Below, in pieces: positions 1 to 10,954 of a stretch of 64,000 bases of DNA (position 1 is its first letter; every line of letters begins with the position of its first letter). Source of the stretch: Cordilura impudica (lineage: Eukaryota; Arthropoda; Insecta; Diptera; Scathophagidae); assembly GCA_963682025.1 (NCBI GenBank), contig CAVMKG010000281.1, forward strand, positions 186,001 to 250,000, given 5' to 3'. The translations under genes were made by a program, and so were the position numbers. The notes below the pieces were generated by a model. It saw only the letters and a program-made list of their open reading frames with translations. It was not told where the DNA came from and did not search any database.

Positions 1-512
1 TTTTATAAGATTTATCAGCCGCATCATTATCAGAGAAATGCAATATTTAAGGATCAGCTTATATGTATTTCTACTCATTAACTTGGAGGCTCCCAATTTG
101 ACATCCTGGAACATCTTGTAATATTTCGAACACTGGCGGCATAACGATTTGTTTCTGTGACTATTAAATTACTAAATTCATCACATATAAACAAGCGATA
201 AATATCTATAGGTGTAGCATCTGCGGTAATCGAAATTTGTAAGCCTTCTTTTCCGGTAAATGTAAACTCCTTTTGCCGACTACTAAAAGCTGACCACAGT
301 ATTTTTTTGTTCTGTTCAGGAATAAAAAATTCATGTATAGGTTGTACAGAAATTTCAACTTCGTCTCCAGAAATTTCACCATCGCTACTATCTTCCTCAG
401 TCATAAACGAGTCGGGATCTGCTACAGAATCATCCGAACTAAAATCTTCAATTGAATCGCTATCACCAAAATCTTCTTCTTCAAAACAGGCTGCTATATA
501 TTTTTCATACAT
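1..512 (-). pseudogene. piggyBac-like transposase, N-terminal relic with internal deletion
   Basis: Reading on the minus strand from about 512, an open frame of 144 codons begins with a very acidic Asp/Glu/Ser-rich segment (residues 10-55). It continues into a segment with TPIDIYRLFICDEF and LIVTETNRYA (about residues 100-124), the start of the DDE_Tnp_1_7 piggyBac transposase domain, and stops after SNWEPPS at position 78. Beyond the stop, the minus strand at about 45-1 reads ILHFSDNDAADKSYK, matching a piggyBac motif that normally lies many residues further in, so sequence between the two blocks is missing. The catalytic aspartates would lie outside the window. This is a dead or non-autonomous cut-and-paste transposon. 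Family assignment is confident; exact element identity is unknown. Confidence 0.8.
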
Positions 513-789
513 CTAAAAAAATTGGGATCTGTCGGTCAAATATGACTGACACTCGATTTTATTTGTAAACTTACCTAAAAAACACACTGTCACACAAAAA
601 CTACTGACACTAAATAAAATTACCAAAGGTCTTACCACCACAAAACATATAACACAAATGAATTTTATTAACATCGGATGTGTGGAACTACAAAAAATCG
701 TTGCGGTGGCAGCGAACATTTTAATAATTTTCATTGCGGTGGTTGCGTACAGTTAGGTGTCAGGCCTTTTTGACTGACGTGGCAGTTAA
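513..789 (-). other. 5' untranslated and terminal region of the piggyBac-like element
   Basis: This stretch lies upstream of the piggyBac-like frame and has no coding signal of its own. A TTAA, the piggyBac target tetranucleotide, sits at 786-789, directly outside the sequence CTGACGTGGCAG. Related CTGAC and GTCAG motifs recur inside (about 530-610 and 760-785), as expected for subterminal repeats. I infer that the element ends at this TTAA; the other end is outside the window. Confidence 0.5.
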
Positions 790-1056
790 TAGATGAAACC
801 CTTACTATGGGTTGAGAAATAAAATGGGCTATATTTTACGAAAACTTACCCCTACGTGCTCCAAAATTCAGTAGTATTTGCAAAGTATTGAAATTATTTG
901 ACTTAAGCGTCCTATACTAGGTTGGTGTCATTTGTGGCGCCAAGTCCAAATGAGTAAATGACGTCAAATTATAAATTAATCATAATCAACAAATCACAAA
1001 AATCGGTAAAATATACCAAAATTTTATTTCCCAACCCTTAGTAAGGGTTTCATCTA
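790..1056. repeat. MITE-like unit with about 50-bp inverted arms
   Basis: The left arm (790-840) reads TAGATGAAACCCTTACTA and then GGGTTG-GAAATAAAAT. The same sequence appears in reverse complement at 1007-1056 with a handful of mismatches. The arms enclose about 165 bp without coding potential. The right arm is contiguous with repeat R3, and a related right arm also borders the R3 copy near 46570-46605, so the arm may be an R3 terminus rather than an independent MITE. A TA dinucleotide lies at each outer edge. Confidence 0.6.
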
Positions 1057-2000
1057 GTTTACTAAAACAATTTATTTTTTTAAACATGCCAAATTCAAAG
1101 TTTGGCCTCGGTAAGGTTAATGTTGTTCGATTTATTCCAAATTTTCACCACAGAAGGCTTGCACATTTGGTTATTATATTTTAAGCGTAACATCTAAAAA
1201 TTCAACAGCACTTACTAAATATCTGAATTTTTTGGAATAAAATGTTTAGCATTTGCTTTGGGTCATATGCGACCCCAAGTCCAAAAGGGTTAGTGGGGTC
1301 ATATTATATTTTTCAAATACCCTAGGCTATAAGGATAAAATATAATATTTAAAAGTAGAAAACTGATAAATTTTTGATTCAAAGTATTTAGAAAGAGCAC
1401 ATTCACTGAATATTTCACAAAAAACTAATTTTACTCGAAATCCACAAAAAACATTCTTTGTGAAAAAAGTTCTGGCAGAGGAATTTACTGAAAAATTCAC
1501 ATAATTACTATCTATTATATATTAAACAAAACTTTAAAGTGCCAGATCCATTTTTTGAAATTTTTTTAAAGAAAATTTTTTAAAACTTAAAAAAGGAGTT
1601 TTAAAAATTTTATCAAAAAAGTTTTGGTCTCATTCGCAATAGCTTAACAACGTGGTAATAAAACAATACTTCATATCTGAGTACTTATAGGTATAGAAAC
1701 GAAAAAAAATTATGGCTTTAATCAATTTGTTAAAGTTGAAAAAATTTTCATCACATTTCATGACCTAGAGTTTTTTTGGCACAAAATTGGTCTGGGGCAT
1801 TTGTTATTTCTTGGCGAGTTTTTATTCGATTTTTGACTTATATAGCTTTTTCAAAAAATAATTTAGTACTGATATAAATTCCTATAACAACTTGACGGAA
1901 GAATTAAATTATAGAACGAAATTTTTTTAAAATCTGAAAAAAATCATATTTTGCCCATATAAACACACTTGAAATTTTCAGTCGCACATCTAAATTTTTT
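1004..2000 (+). repeat. Dispersed repeat R3, copy 1 (uninterrupted)
   Basis: About 1 kb of non-coding DNA matches 46565-46980 joined to 48981-49510 along its whole length, with roughly 80 percent identity by eye. Shared anchors include CAAAGTTTGGCCTCGG, TCATATCTGAGTACTTATA and ATAGAACGAAATTTTT. Inverted fragments of the same family are seen at 43060-43455 and 45900-46095. I recognise no protein in it. It serves as the empty-site reference for the Penelope-like insertion at 46981. Confidence 0.75.
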
Positions 2001-2579
2001 TTGATTGACCCAAAACTTTGTATTTCTCAGTTTTTTTGCTATTCGCATAACTTTGGGGGGGTGAAACCGAGAGTTTTAACACTTTTTTTTAATAAGGGCC
2101 ACCCTATTGGCATATTTAACAGATATTATATGCCGAGCAAATCCCAAATCCCTGGTGGTTTATTTGCAAATGTTTTAATGCCAAAAAAGTCCATCAAATC
2201 CTTAAGAAAATACAGACAAAACTCTACAATGGAAAATAAATAGAAACAGTTTGAAATTATTCAGGCTCAAGATCAAATGTTTTTACTTTAAATAAAGCAA
2301 AAACATTGACACATTTGTTTCAAAAAATTGATCTATATTCTGCATGACAGTTTATACAGCTGTTTGGGAAGAGTCACCAACCCTGATCAGTAACCAAAAG
2401 CAGTTTATAGTTTGGTAAAAATTTAAATTCATATATATTTGCTAAAAACTACTAAATAAGAATTCAAGCAAAAGTTATACTAATATAAAACTTTGAAACA
2501 AATATGTTTGTATATGAGTACACATTGCATACTACTTACATTTAGCGTTACGGCGTGCCCTCCGTAATTTTAATTTCTT
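2001..2579. other. Non-coding stretch with a second dispersed repeat
   Basis: No gene is seen. The part from about 2250 to 2575 resembles 26545-26800 (shared anchors TTCAGGCTCAAGAT, TTTTTACTTTAAATAAAGC and CACATTGCATACTAC), and a shorter match lies at 29155-29200. This marks another moderately repeated, unnamed family. Confidence 0.5.
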
Positions 2580-2983
2580 AATTTTCTCTATAAAAAAACA
2601 GATATGAAAAAATTCTTATCGGAAGCTCTATATGGGGACCAAGTCGAAAAATGGACAGATCCTGACCATATTTTGTAAAGGCACTTACATTTTGAAAAAA
2701 TATGTACAAACCAAATTTGAGAAAAAACTGTTCAATATTTTTGTTTTTTGATAGATTTAAATGAAAATCGGGAAGCAGCTTTATATGGGGGCTATGGCAA
2801 GGAATTGCCATATGGCAAACCCGATTTGACGGAAACCTATATGATAATTTGGCTCTTATGGCAATTTAAGTCGATTTCATAGGGACTAGGTCTGAACATA
2901 GACCGAATTTCATTAGTTGCAATAGTGTTCATCCTACGGCCGATAAAAGCTTACATACAAAATTTTTTTAAAATATATTCATA
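2580..2983 (+). mobile_element. Mini-me-like element A1, left part
   Basis: The sequence matches the 5' half of the family A elements at 9701 and 47613 (anchors ATATGGGGAC, CGGGAAGCAGC and GGTCTGAACAT), although its first about 100 bp are missing. It stops at ATATTCATA, exactly where a Helitron begins, and the family sequence resumes at 5762. It has no protein function. Confidence 0.8.
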
Positions 2984-3059
2984 CTAGCTGTTTTTACCCG
3001 GTCTTGCCCGGGATGAAAAGGCCTTTGACTTGAAAAATGGTTCACTATGCTTACTAGGC

Positions 3060-4160
3060 GCTGAGTACTTAGTCCCCAATTAACAAATTCCCCAATAAAA
3101 TGAACTTTCTCCCCAAAAATTTGTATGGGCAGTAAATTCATTTTTTATTTCAATTAAAATGTTTTTGGTTTTTTAATTTAGAAGTTTTTTATAAGACGCT
3201 GCAGCAAAAATGCTTCAAAAATAAGGTGCGAAACCGCTTTAAGTTTTTTTTTCAGTTTATTTATAAACATCAAATATAACGGAATGGGCCGCAAATTAAA
3301 GGAATCAAAACTTTTAAAAATTGAATTAATTCATTCAATAAGTGATCATCATTGAGCAGAGACGTCAAATTCAATTTTCGGAAATGGCGACGTTTAATAT
3401 TGTGTCGCAAGGTTTCTTTATGCAACTGCTTATAGTATATGTGTGGCCTATTTTGATCAACAGGTAATTATTTCACATACGTAGATAAAATTTATCATAC
3501 GACATTTCACTAAGCTGTGTTCCGCGAGCGAGTCGCGTCCTCTTCCGCGCGTTTGGCAGCCAGACCCGTGCTGCCGCGCAGTTGTTGTTAACTTATTTTA
3601 ATCGCCAAAATATATTTTTCAGATCATTGCGATATTTTTGGTAAGCTGTGTTCCGCCTCGCGCCGCTTCCTCGTAGCTACTACCCGTGCTGCCGCTTAGT
3701 TCTCGTTAACTTATTTTAATTCCTAAAACATATTTTTTAGAGCATTGCGATATTTTAGCTGAGCTGTGTTCCGAAAGCGCGTCGCGTGCGCATCCGTCGC
3801 GTCCGAGTCCGCGGTCGATATTTTAGCTGAGCTGTGTTCCGAAAGCGCGTCGCGTCCGCACCCGTCGCGTCCGAGTCCGCGGTCGCACGCCGCGCGCCAC
3901 TTCCGCGCGTTTGGCAACCACACCTGTACTGCCGCGCAGCTGTTGCCAACTTATTTTGAAAAGAATACTCATTTTAAATGCATTTATTGTTGGACATATA
4001 TTGAGAGCAGTATGGAAATGTTTTGTGAAATAAATATTTAACAAAATGAATGAAGAATTTGGGGAGTAAGTTCTTTTTTTATTAAAAATAATGGGGAATT
4101 TGTTCATTTCTTTTGGGTACTTTTTTTTAAGTTTGGGGAATTTGTTCACCGTGTAGTTAT
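3060..4160. repeat. Possible nested unit bounded by inverted AACAAATTCCCCAA motifs
   Basis: Inside the Helitron, ACAAATTCCCCAA and CTCCCCAAA at 3080-3120 recur in reverse complement near 4045-4075, 4090-4105 and 4133-4147. The pair encloses the GC-rich tandem repeat. This may be an insertion into the Helitron or an internally duplicated segment; no target duplication is clear. Confidence 0.35.
3515..3945. repeat. GC-rich tandem repeat
   Basis: Three diverged units of about 120-190 bp each begin near AGCTGTGTTCCG (3515, 3642, 3762) and carry CTGCCGCGCAG-like and AACTTATTTT motifs. The last is expanded by a near-perfect 68-bp direct duplication: GATATTTTAGCTGAGCTG starts at 3749 and again at 3817. 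The block is strikingly GC- and CpG-rich against AT-rich surroundings. Open frames here reflect composition, not genes. Confidence 0.75.
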
Positions 4161-5740
4161 TTCCGTGTAAACCAAATTTCAGAGAAATCCATTGAAAAGT
4201 ACAAATTTGTATAGGGAAGAAATATACCATACAGCAAAATATGAATTTTATAAGAAAATTGGGCGTAAAAGTAGGCGTGGTCGGTAAAAATCATATAGCG
4301 ACCTTCCTTGGAATATGTACTAAATTTCGAAGAAAGCCATTGAAAAATAAAAGTTTTTATAGCAATCAAATAAAGAAACAAATAAAAGGAAAAAAAAAGT
4401 TTTATATATATAGAAGTTGGCGCAAAGTAGGCGTGGCCTGTAAGAAGCATATGGTGACCTTCCCTGTAGTATAGAGATAAAAAACAGATAATTAATTTTG
4501 TATAAAAAGCGGGCGTAGAAGTAGGCGTGACCGGCAAGAATCATATGGCGACCTCTCTGGAGTACAGAGATCGTGTGAAGCAAATTTCAGAGAAATCCGT
4601 TAAAAAAAATGGTGTAGCGAACAAATGTGCCACAAAATAGAATATGAATTGTATACAAAAAGTGGGCGTAATAGTAGGCGTGACCGGTACGAAGGATATG
4701 TCGACTTTAACTGGAGGAGAGAGATCGTGTGTACCAAATTTCAGAGAAATCTGTTGAAAAATAAAAATTTGTATAGCGAACAAATATACCAAAAAACAAA
4801 ATGAATTGTATACAAAAAGTGGGCGTTAAAGTAGGCGTGGCCGGTACGAAGCATATGGCGACCTTAGGTGGAGTACAGAGGTCGTGTGTACCAAATTTCT
4901 GAGAATTCCGTTGAAAAACAAAAATTTGTATAGCAAACAAATATACCAAAAAACAGAAAACGAATTGTATACAAAAAGTGGGCGTAAAAGTAGGTGTGGC
5001 CGCAAGAATCACCCGGTGACCTGGCCTGAGGTACAAAGATCGTGTGTACCAAATTTCAGAGAAATGCGTTGAAAAATAAAAATTTGTATACCGAACAAAT
5101 ATACCAAAAAGCAGAAAATGAATTGTATATAAAAAGTGGGCGCAAAAGTAGGCGTGGTCGATAAAAAGTATATGGCGACCTTAGCCGGAGTACAGGGATC
5201 GTGTGTACCGAATTTCAGAGAAATCTGTTAACAAATAAAAATTTGTATAGTGAACAAATATGAATAAAACAGAAAATGAATTTTACATAAAAAGTGGGCG
5301 TAAAAGTAGACGTGGCCGGTAAAAAATATATGGCGACCTTTCCTGGAGTATAGAGATCGTGTGTACAAAATTTCAGGAAAATCCGTTGAAAAATAAAAAT
5401 TTGTATAGCGAACAAATGTACCAAAGAACAGAAAATGAACTGCGTTCGAAAGAATCATATGGCGACCTGGTAAGAATCATATGGCGACCTTTCGCGGAGT
5501 ACAGAGATTGTGTGTACCAAATTTTAGAGAAATTCGTTGAAAACTGAAATTTTTTATAGCAAACAAATATACCAAAAACAGAAAATGAATTTTGTATAAA
5601 AAGTGGGCGTAAAGTAGGCGTGGCCGCAAGAATCATGTGGTGACCTTGTCTGGAGTACAGAGATTGTGCGTACCAACTTTCAGAGAAATCCGTTGAAAAA
5701 TACAAATGTCTATAGCAGTCAAACAAACAAGCAAACAGAA
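4160..5740 (-). repeat. Helitron minisatellite, about ten units of about 160 bp
   Basis: Each unit carries CCAAATTTCAGAGAAAT, then AAAAATTTGTATAG, then GTGGGCGTAAAAGTAGGCG, then CATATGGCGACCT and a GGAGTACAGAGATCGTG tail. Unit starts recur at about 4165, 4316, 4575, 4730, 4888, 5048, 5207, 5366, 5515 and 5672. Units differ by substitutions and small indels. Overlapping Phe/Tyr-rich frames on the minus strand are by-products of the repeat. Confidence 0.85.
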
Positions 5741-5761
5741 AATGAATTTTATATATATAGA

Positions 5762-5955
5762 TCAGCGACCTGTAGTTTGATTACAAGGTTTATATGGACA
5801 CACAGACGGACGGACTGACATCGCTAAATCGACTTAGAAAGTGATTCTGAGTCCATAGGTATAATAAAAGATGGGTTTGGGTCAAATATTTTTGATAGTT
5901 ACAAACAGCAGCACAAGGTCATTATACCCAAACCACATAGTGGTATAGGGTACAA
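5762..5955 (+). mobile_element. Mini-me-like element A1, right part
   Basis: This is the continuation of the copy split at 2983: GCGACCTGTAGTTTGATTAC, a short GACGGACGGACTGAC tetranucleotide tract, and the usual 3' end CACATAGTGGTATAGGG. With the left part it makes one old copy; the GTCY tract is only about three units long here. Confidence 0.8.
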
Positions 5956-8596
5956 TAATTTTTTTTTCTTTCAGTATCACCGACTAGCGAGGAAATGTCA
6001 TAATTGTATGTTCTGGTATTTACTTATTCATTCATTTACTTATTTGCTTAAATTTATTTAAATGTATATGCATATTTAATATTTTAATTTAATTTTTTTA
6101 ATTCGTATCACTGAATTGAAAATAAAAAACAATTAACTTACTAATTAACTGCAATAAAAAGCACATTATTGTTTTCTGTCTACACTTTTTTTCAGAAATG
6201 AAAATTTTTTCAGATGACAAAAAATATACAATATACATAGAGTATATTAATGAGTTATCGTGTATATTCAAACTGATGAAAAAAAAATTCTATTGAATAA
6301 TTCGTATGTTGAACCATTTCTATAAAATTTTCGTTTTCAAACTAAGTTTGTTTGTAAGAGTAAAAACAACTTTTTATACAACATCCGTGCATATGTTGAA
6401 GATATGTTACGAGTATATAGCACATATACATATACATATAAGTATATTTTAAGAAAGGCATTAACTTTTTTCAACACTTTTGCATTTATTATTATTAGAT
6501 TGAAAGATTTAACGTTTTATTACTGCCATCTTCTAGCATAAGAAAGACGAATAACAGTGTTACACTTCCGAACTTAATCAACATTGTTTTGCTAACTACT
6601 AACAGTTGTGCCATGTCTGACATTATAAAGTTGATTAAATTTTTGTAACCTCATAAAATTATGTGACAAAGAGAAACGAAATAAATGATAAATTTAGCAA
6701 AAATTTATTTAATTTATTCATCAATTCAAATAATGCAAATTAGCATACGTTTAATGTACATGATCTATGTTTATTATACCCATGAGAGGCAAGTAGCAGT
6801 CATCAGCTGCGGTTACTAACTAGCTTGGGAGAATTTTATTAAATTCTTTTGTAAAATGTCATCACATCCATATATTTTTTTTTTGGCATAATACCATGTA
6901 CAGAAATAAAAAGTATATGTAGTACATATAATTAAGTCATTTGGAAAAAGAGTAATGAAACCCAGTTAACCAAAGTTAACCCTATAATGAGCAAATTGCT
7001 AAGGTCTATAAGAGATATTTATTTTAAGTAAAATTTTGTACAAAAGTATGAAGAATTATTTCAAATTCCTTTTTATATTAAAGATATGAATACTTATATT
7101 CCCTTCCTTTTAGGCATATATGCTTAAAAATCTTGATGGCCCTAAGCTTTTAGGGGTTAAGTGTCTATCGTCTTGACCTTATACTGTAACCTATTGTCAG
7201 TCATATATATATATGACTATAATGTTGGATAACCACCAAAAAGTTTTATGTGGTCTTAAAAATTGCAACTTAGCTTCGAAATGCTAAAAACCTTTAATGG
7301 CATAAAACCAACAAAGTTTATGATGACGATGATGATGAGGGCAATTTCCATAATTATGCTACAGCCTTTTTCATACTTGAGTAAAATTTTATTACAATAT
7401 AACAGTTAGAGTATTTTTATGTAACCTCGTCATAAAAAATATATGGATGTACTTGATTGTCTTATGACAACAGCTGTATTGCGCTAAAACGACTGCTATA
7501 TAAAAAAACAATGTTTTTAAATTTACTGAATTGGTACACAAAAATTTACTATTAAAAATCATTCAACAATTTTCTAAAGAGCCAAGTTATAAAAGTGGAA
7601 AGCTTGTGAAAAACGTGTAGTATAATTTTATTCAATCGACCGCAAATTAAATTCATTTTCCTTGAAAATTCAACAACAAACACACACTCAAACACAACTA
7701 CAACATAATTGCTTTAAATTATGCTTATGACAGTACTTCATGTTGTAATGTTTCATCTATTTATATATAATAAAATATTAGAACCTACCATATACGAGTG
7801 TACAACTCTTTTTGTCGGATTAATGATAATAAATTTTGTGGCCTGTATTTGGTTTTAAAGAAAAGTTTTAATACAAAGGAAATATCAACATTAAGGAGGT
7901 TCCAAAAGTTCCCGTACCAACTCCAGTGAAGTTTTAATTATGGAAATTTTGCTACTTGTCAAGTAGATCAAGACAAAGCTACTAAATATTATAATTGTGT
8001 GTTATTTGCCCTACAACAATGGATTTATAGTATATTTATGAAATAAAAGAAGTTTGCCATTCGTGCTTTTAAATTTTTTTAACAATAGCGTGACCCAAAA
8101 ACTGTTTTTTAGTATTAAATCGATATCTCCCATCACGTGGTGCTAAGTCCTACACCTAATGCACATACTTGCAATTACTTTTAATCAAAAAAAGAAACAA
8201 AATTATATAAATTATAGAAATAAAATAAAAAAATAACCTTCAAATTTTAATATCATTTAAATTTAAGTTAATTTTTTTGCTTTCTTGACCAATATTTATT
8301 ATATTTTTTTCAGAGTTCAGAAAAAAACACACACTGAATAAAAAACTCGTACATATATGTAAACAAACATAACTTAGACCAACACACACATATTTTTATT
8401 TTCATACCAATTATGTTTGTTTTTAAATTTTCGTCGGTGCCCAACACAACCATGACTGTGTGCGTTTTAATATTTCGTTATTTACACGAACATTTTTGTA
8501 TCACATACTTTTTGTTTCGATCACACATAAACCACACATTTTTGAGTGTTGCTTTATTTGAAGTTCATGTTCTGGTACGTGTAATGAAAAAAAACA
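5956..8596. other. AT-rich non-coding DNA
   Basis: I see no gene or recognised transposon. Only short simple repeats stand out, such as TATATATATA near 7204 and a GATGATGATG tract near 7322. This may be host intergenic or intronic DNA. Confidence 0.5.
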
Positions 8597-8760
8597 CAGA
8601 ACATGTACAATAAACAGGTTCGAGTTCAGTTATATTTTAAGTCGTGTTGTGGCTCGTGTTCTAAGAAAAAACAGAACATGTACAATAAACAGGTTCGAGT
8701 TCAGTTATATTTTAAGTCGTGTTTAAAATATAACTGAACTCGAACCTGTTTATTATACAT
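8597..8760. repeat. 75-bp direct duplication followed by an inverted copy (hairpin)
   Basis: A 52-bp segment beginning CAGAACATGTACAATAAAC occurs at 8597-8648 and again at 8672-8723. Then 8724-8760 is the reverse complement of 8679-8715 with one mismatch, giving a 37-bp hairpin with an 8-nt loop. The 5'-truncated LINE starts immediately after it. Confidence 0.85.
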
Positions 8761-9700
8761 AAAGTTTGACAGTCTTATCACGAAGCTGGAACTTTCATCA
8801 ATGTCATACTCCGAAGTCATTATATCAGGTGATTTTAATAACAATCTTTTCGATGACTCAAATCTTACCACTACAATGTCAATGTTTAACTTGTCAGCTG
8901 TCAACACAACGAGACCTACACACTTCACGTCAACAAATAGCACTTTGCTTGATCTTTTCTTTACCAGTAATGAAAGTAAAGTCCTTCATTATGATCAGTT
9001 AGCAGCACCGGCATTTTCGAAGCACGATCTACTCTTCTTATCATATGATTTTGCAATAGAAATCCAGCCCCCAAACATTTACTTATCGTGATTTTAATAA
9101 TATTGATATCTTGGCTTTGGGATATGATCTTTGCTCTACTTCATGGGATCAAATTTTCCAGTTACCGACTGTTGGAGAACAACTGTCATTTCTTAGTGGT
9201 AAAATTTTTGGAATTTACAATAAACATGTCCTCAACAAAACGAAAACTATTAAAAATAGAGATAGACCTTGGTTCACAATGGAAACCAAGATGCTAATAG
9301 AATCAGAAGTGGAAACGTTACATGATATCAGAATATCACGACGAATATAATATGGCTAGGAAAGCGGTTGTTTCCAAAATAAAGCATGATAAGTCTTCCT
9401 TTTATTTTAATAAATTTAATACAGCTATTGGAAGTAAAAAAACCTGGAAACAAATACGCGAAATTGGAATAAATCAGACAATTAATCAATCAATGAATGT
9501 TGACATTAGTGCGCTAAATGAAGCTTTTGTAAATATTCCTCTACCAGCCGTAAATAACGAATTTTATGATGATTTTCCCTGTAATAATTTAAACATTCCC
9601 AAATTTAACTTTCAGTGTGTAACACTAACAGAGGGTAGTTGAAAGTTTCAATGCTATTAAATCGAATGCAGTGGGCCTTGATAATATACACATATGCAAC
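8761..9700 (+). pseudogene. LINE ORF2 relic: endonuclease C-terminal half and linker
   Basis: The + strand, in at least three frames, shows an AP-endonuclease tail: VIISGDFNNNLFDDSN near 8820, STLLDLFFTSNES near 8940 and FSKHDLLFLSYDF near 9020. A linker with RPWFTMETKMLI (9265) and KTWKQIREIGI (9440) follows, then VESFNAIKSNAVGLDNI just before 9695, the usual lead-in to the reverse transcriptase. It is a 5'-truncated, frameshifted non-LTR element. The reading resumes after the Mini-me insertion at about 10513. The clade is CR1/jockey-like, not resolved further. Confidence 0.8.
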
Positions 9701-10512
9701 AAGTAAGAAAATTATAGTCGGTCTAGACCGACTATACGATACCCTATACCATGCGTTTAGAGACCCTATCTCTCAGGCCCAACTAACTGGATATAGAAAA
9801 TAAGCATAAACCAAATTTGAGTGGGATTTTTATTAATTTTTTCGGCTGCAGATGTGAAAAAGTTCATATCGGATGCTATATCTATATGGGGACTAGGCCC
9901 AAAAATGGACCGATCCTGACCATGTTTAGTAAAGTCTCTTGTATTTTGCAAAAGTATATACAAAAAAAAATTTGAGAAGAATCAGTGCAATACTTTTCTT
10001 TTTTGATAGATTTTCGCGAAGATCGAGAAGCAGTTCTATATGGGGCCTATGACTAAGAATTGTCCAATAGGGATCATTTTTGGACTACTGATTAATGGAT
10101 GTAATATATACATACAAACCCAATTTGACTAAGATTTGTATGATAATATGGATCTTATGGCAATATATGTTGAATTCATAGGGTCATTTGTATGGGGGCT
10201 AGGTCTGAACATGAACTGATTCTCACCAATTTCAACAGCGTTCATCCCATAGCTGATAAAAGATCAAATACCAAATTTCATCAAAATATATTCATATTTG
10301 CGACCTGCAGTTTGATTACAAGCTTTACGTGGACACACAGACGGACGGACGGACGGACGGACGGACATCGTTAAATCGAATCAGATATGATTCTGATAGT
10401 GATTCTGATTCGATCGGTATAATTAAAGATGGGTGTAGGTCAAATATTTTTGGTTGTTACAAACAGCAGCACAAAGTCATTATACCCAAACCACATAGTG
10501 GTATAGGGTATA
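9701..10512 (+). mobile_element. Mini-me-like element A2 inside the LINE
   Basis: This nearly complete family A copy starts AAGTAAGAAAATTATAG, passes through the palindrome GTCGGTCTAGACCGAC, carries about six ACGG tetranucleotides at 10340-10366 and ends GTGGTATAGGGTATA. Removing it joins LINE codons in frame (..HICN to KMILPW..), so the insertion left few or no duplicated bases. The product is non-coding; frames with DGRTDG repeats are microsatellite artefacts. Confidence 0.85.
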
Positions 10513-10945
10513 AAAATGATTTTACCATGGATTGTCCGTTTCATAATGTACTTGTTTAACTCCATAATCACTACTAGCATATTTCCAATGGAGTGGAAAC
10601 ATGCCAAAATTATACCAATACCAAAAACGGGTAACGAATACCGCCCGATTGCAATTCTTCCATATCTCTCAAAAGTTTTCGAGCACCTTTTACACAGACA
10701 AATCTTTAGGTATTTAAACGACAACAACTTACTTACAGAGCGTCAATCTGGTTTCAGGCCACAACATAGCTGTATAACAGCTTTATCTGATGTAGTTGAG
10801 GAGTTAAGAAGTAATATGGATGATGGAAAAATATCTTTTTTGGCTTTATTGGATCACTCAAAGGCATTTGACACGGTGCACCACTCAATTTTATGCCTCA
10901 AGCTGAAGAGGTTTTTTATCTTTTCTACATTAATGTTTCATAACC
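10513..10945 (+). pseudogene. LINE ORF2 relic: reverse transcriptase N-terminal half
   Basis: An open frame continues the LINE interrupted at 9700. It carries FPMEWKHAKIIPIPK, YRPIAILPYLSKVFEHLL, RQSGFRPQHSC and the motif A block LLDHSKAFDTVHHSIL with its catalytic Asp. The frame then degenerates and stops at 10950, before the YADD box, so the enzyme is truncated. What follows is an unrelated Tc1 transposase tail. Confidence 0.85.
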
Positions 10946-10954
10946 AATAACGTT

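Larger units (their letters stand above)
2984..5761 (-). mobile_element. Non-autonomous Helitron inserted into Mini-me copy A1
   Basis: On the minus strand the element starts with TCTATATATATAAAATTC at 5761 and ends with a CCGGGCAAGACCGG hairpin followed by ACAGCTAG at 2984. TC start, 3' hairpin, CTAG end and insertion between A and T are diagnostic for Helitrons. The boundaries are confirmed because the flanks rejoin to give the uninterrupted Mini-me sequence seen at 10285-10310 and 48205-48230. No Rep or helicase coding sequence is seen, so it would depend on another Helitron. It contains a minisatellite (4160-5740), a GC-rich tandem repeat (3515-3945) and a further TATATATATAGA end at about 4415, suggesting a nested or duplicated 5' end. 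Confidence 0.85.

Noticed and set aside
3723..4230. Overlapping Arg/Ala-rich frames on both strands
   Set aside because: They overlap the GC-rich tandem repeat, which has few stops by composition; no motif or start context supports a gene.
4157..5726. Series of Tyr/Phe-rich minus-strand frames
   Set aside because: They follow the period of the Helitron minisatellite and shift frame from unit to unit.
8413..8613. 66-codon frame upstream of the LINE
   Set aside because: No recognisable motif, and it ends inside the direct repeat; judged chance.
10192..10374. Open frames ending in repeated DGRTDG residues (also 48049-48318, 25524-25733, 63527-63778, 35657-35875)
   Set aside because: They run into the GTCY microsatellite of Mini-me-like elements and are not conserved as proteins between copies.
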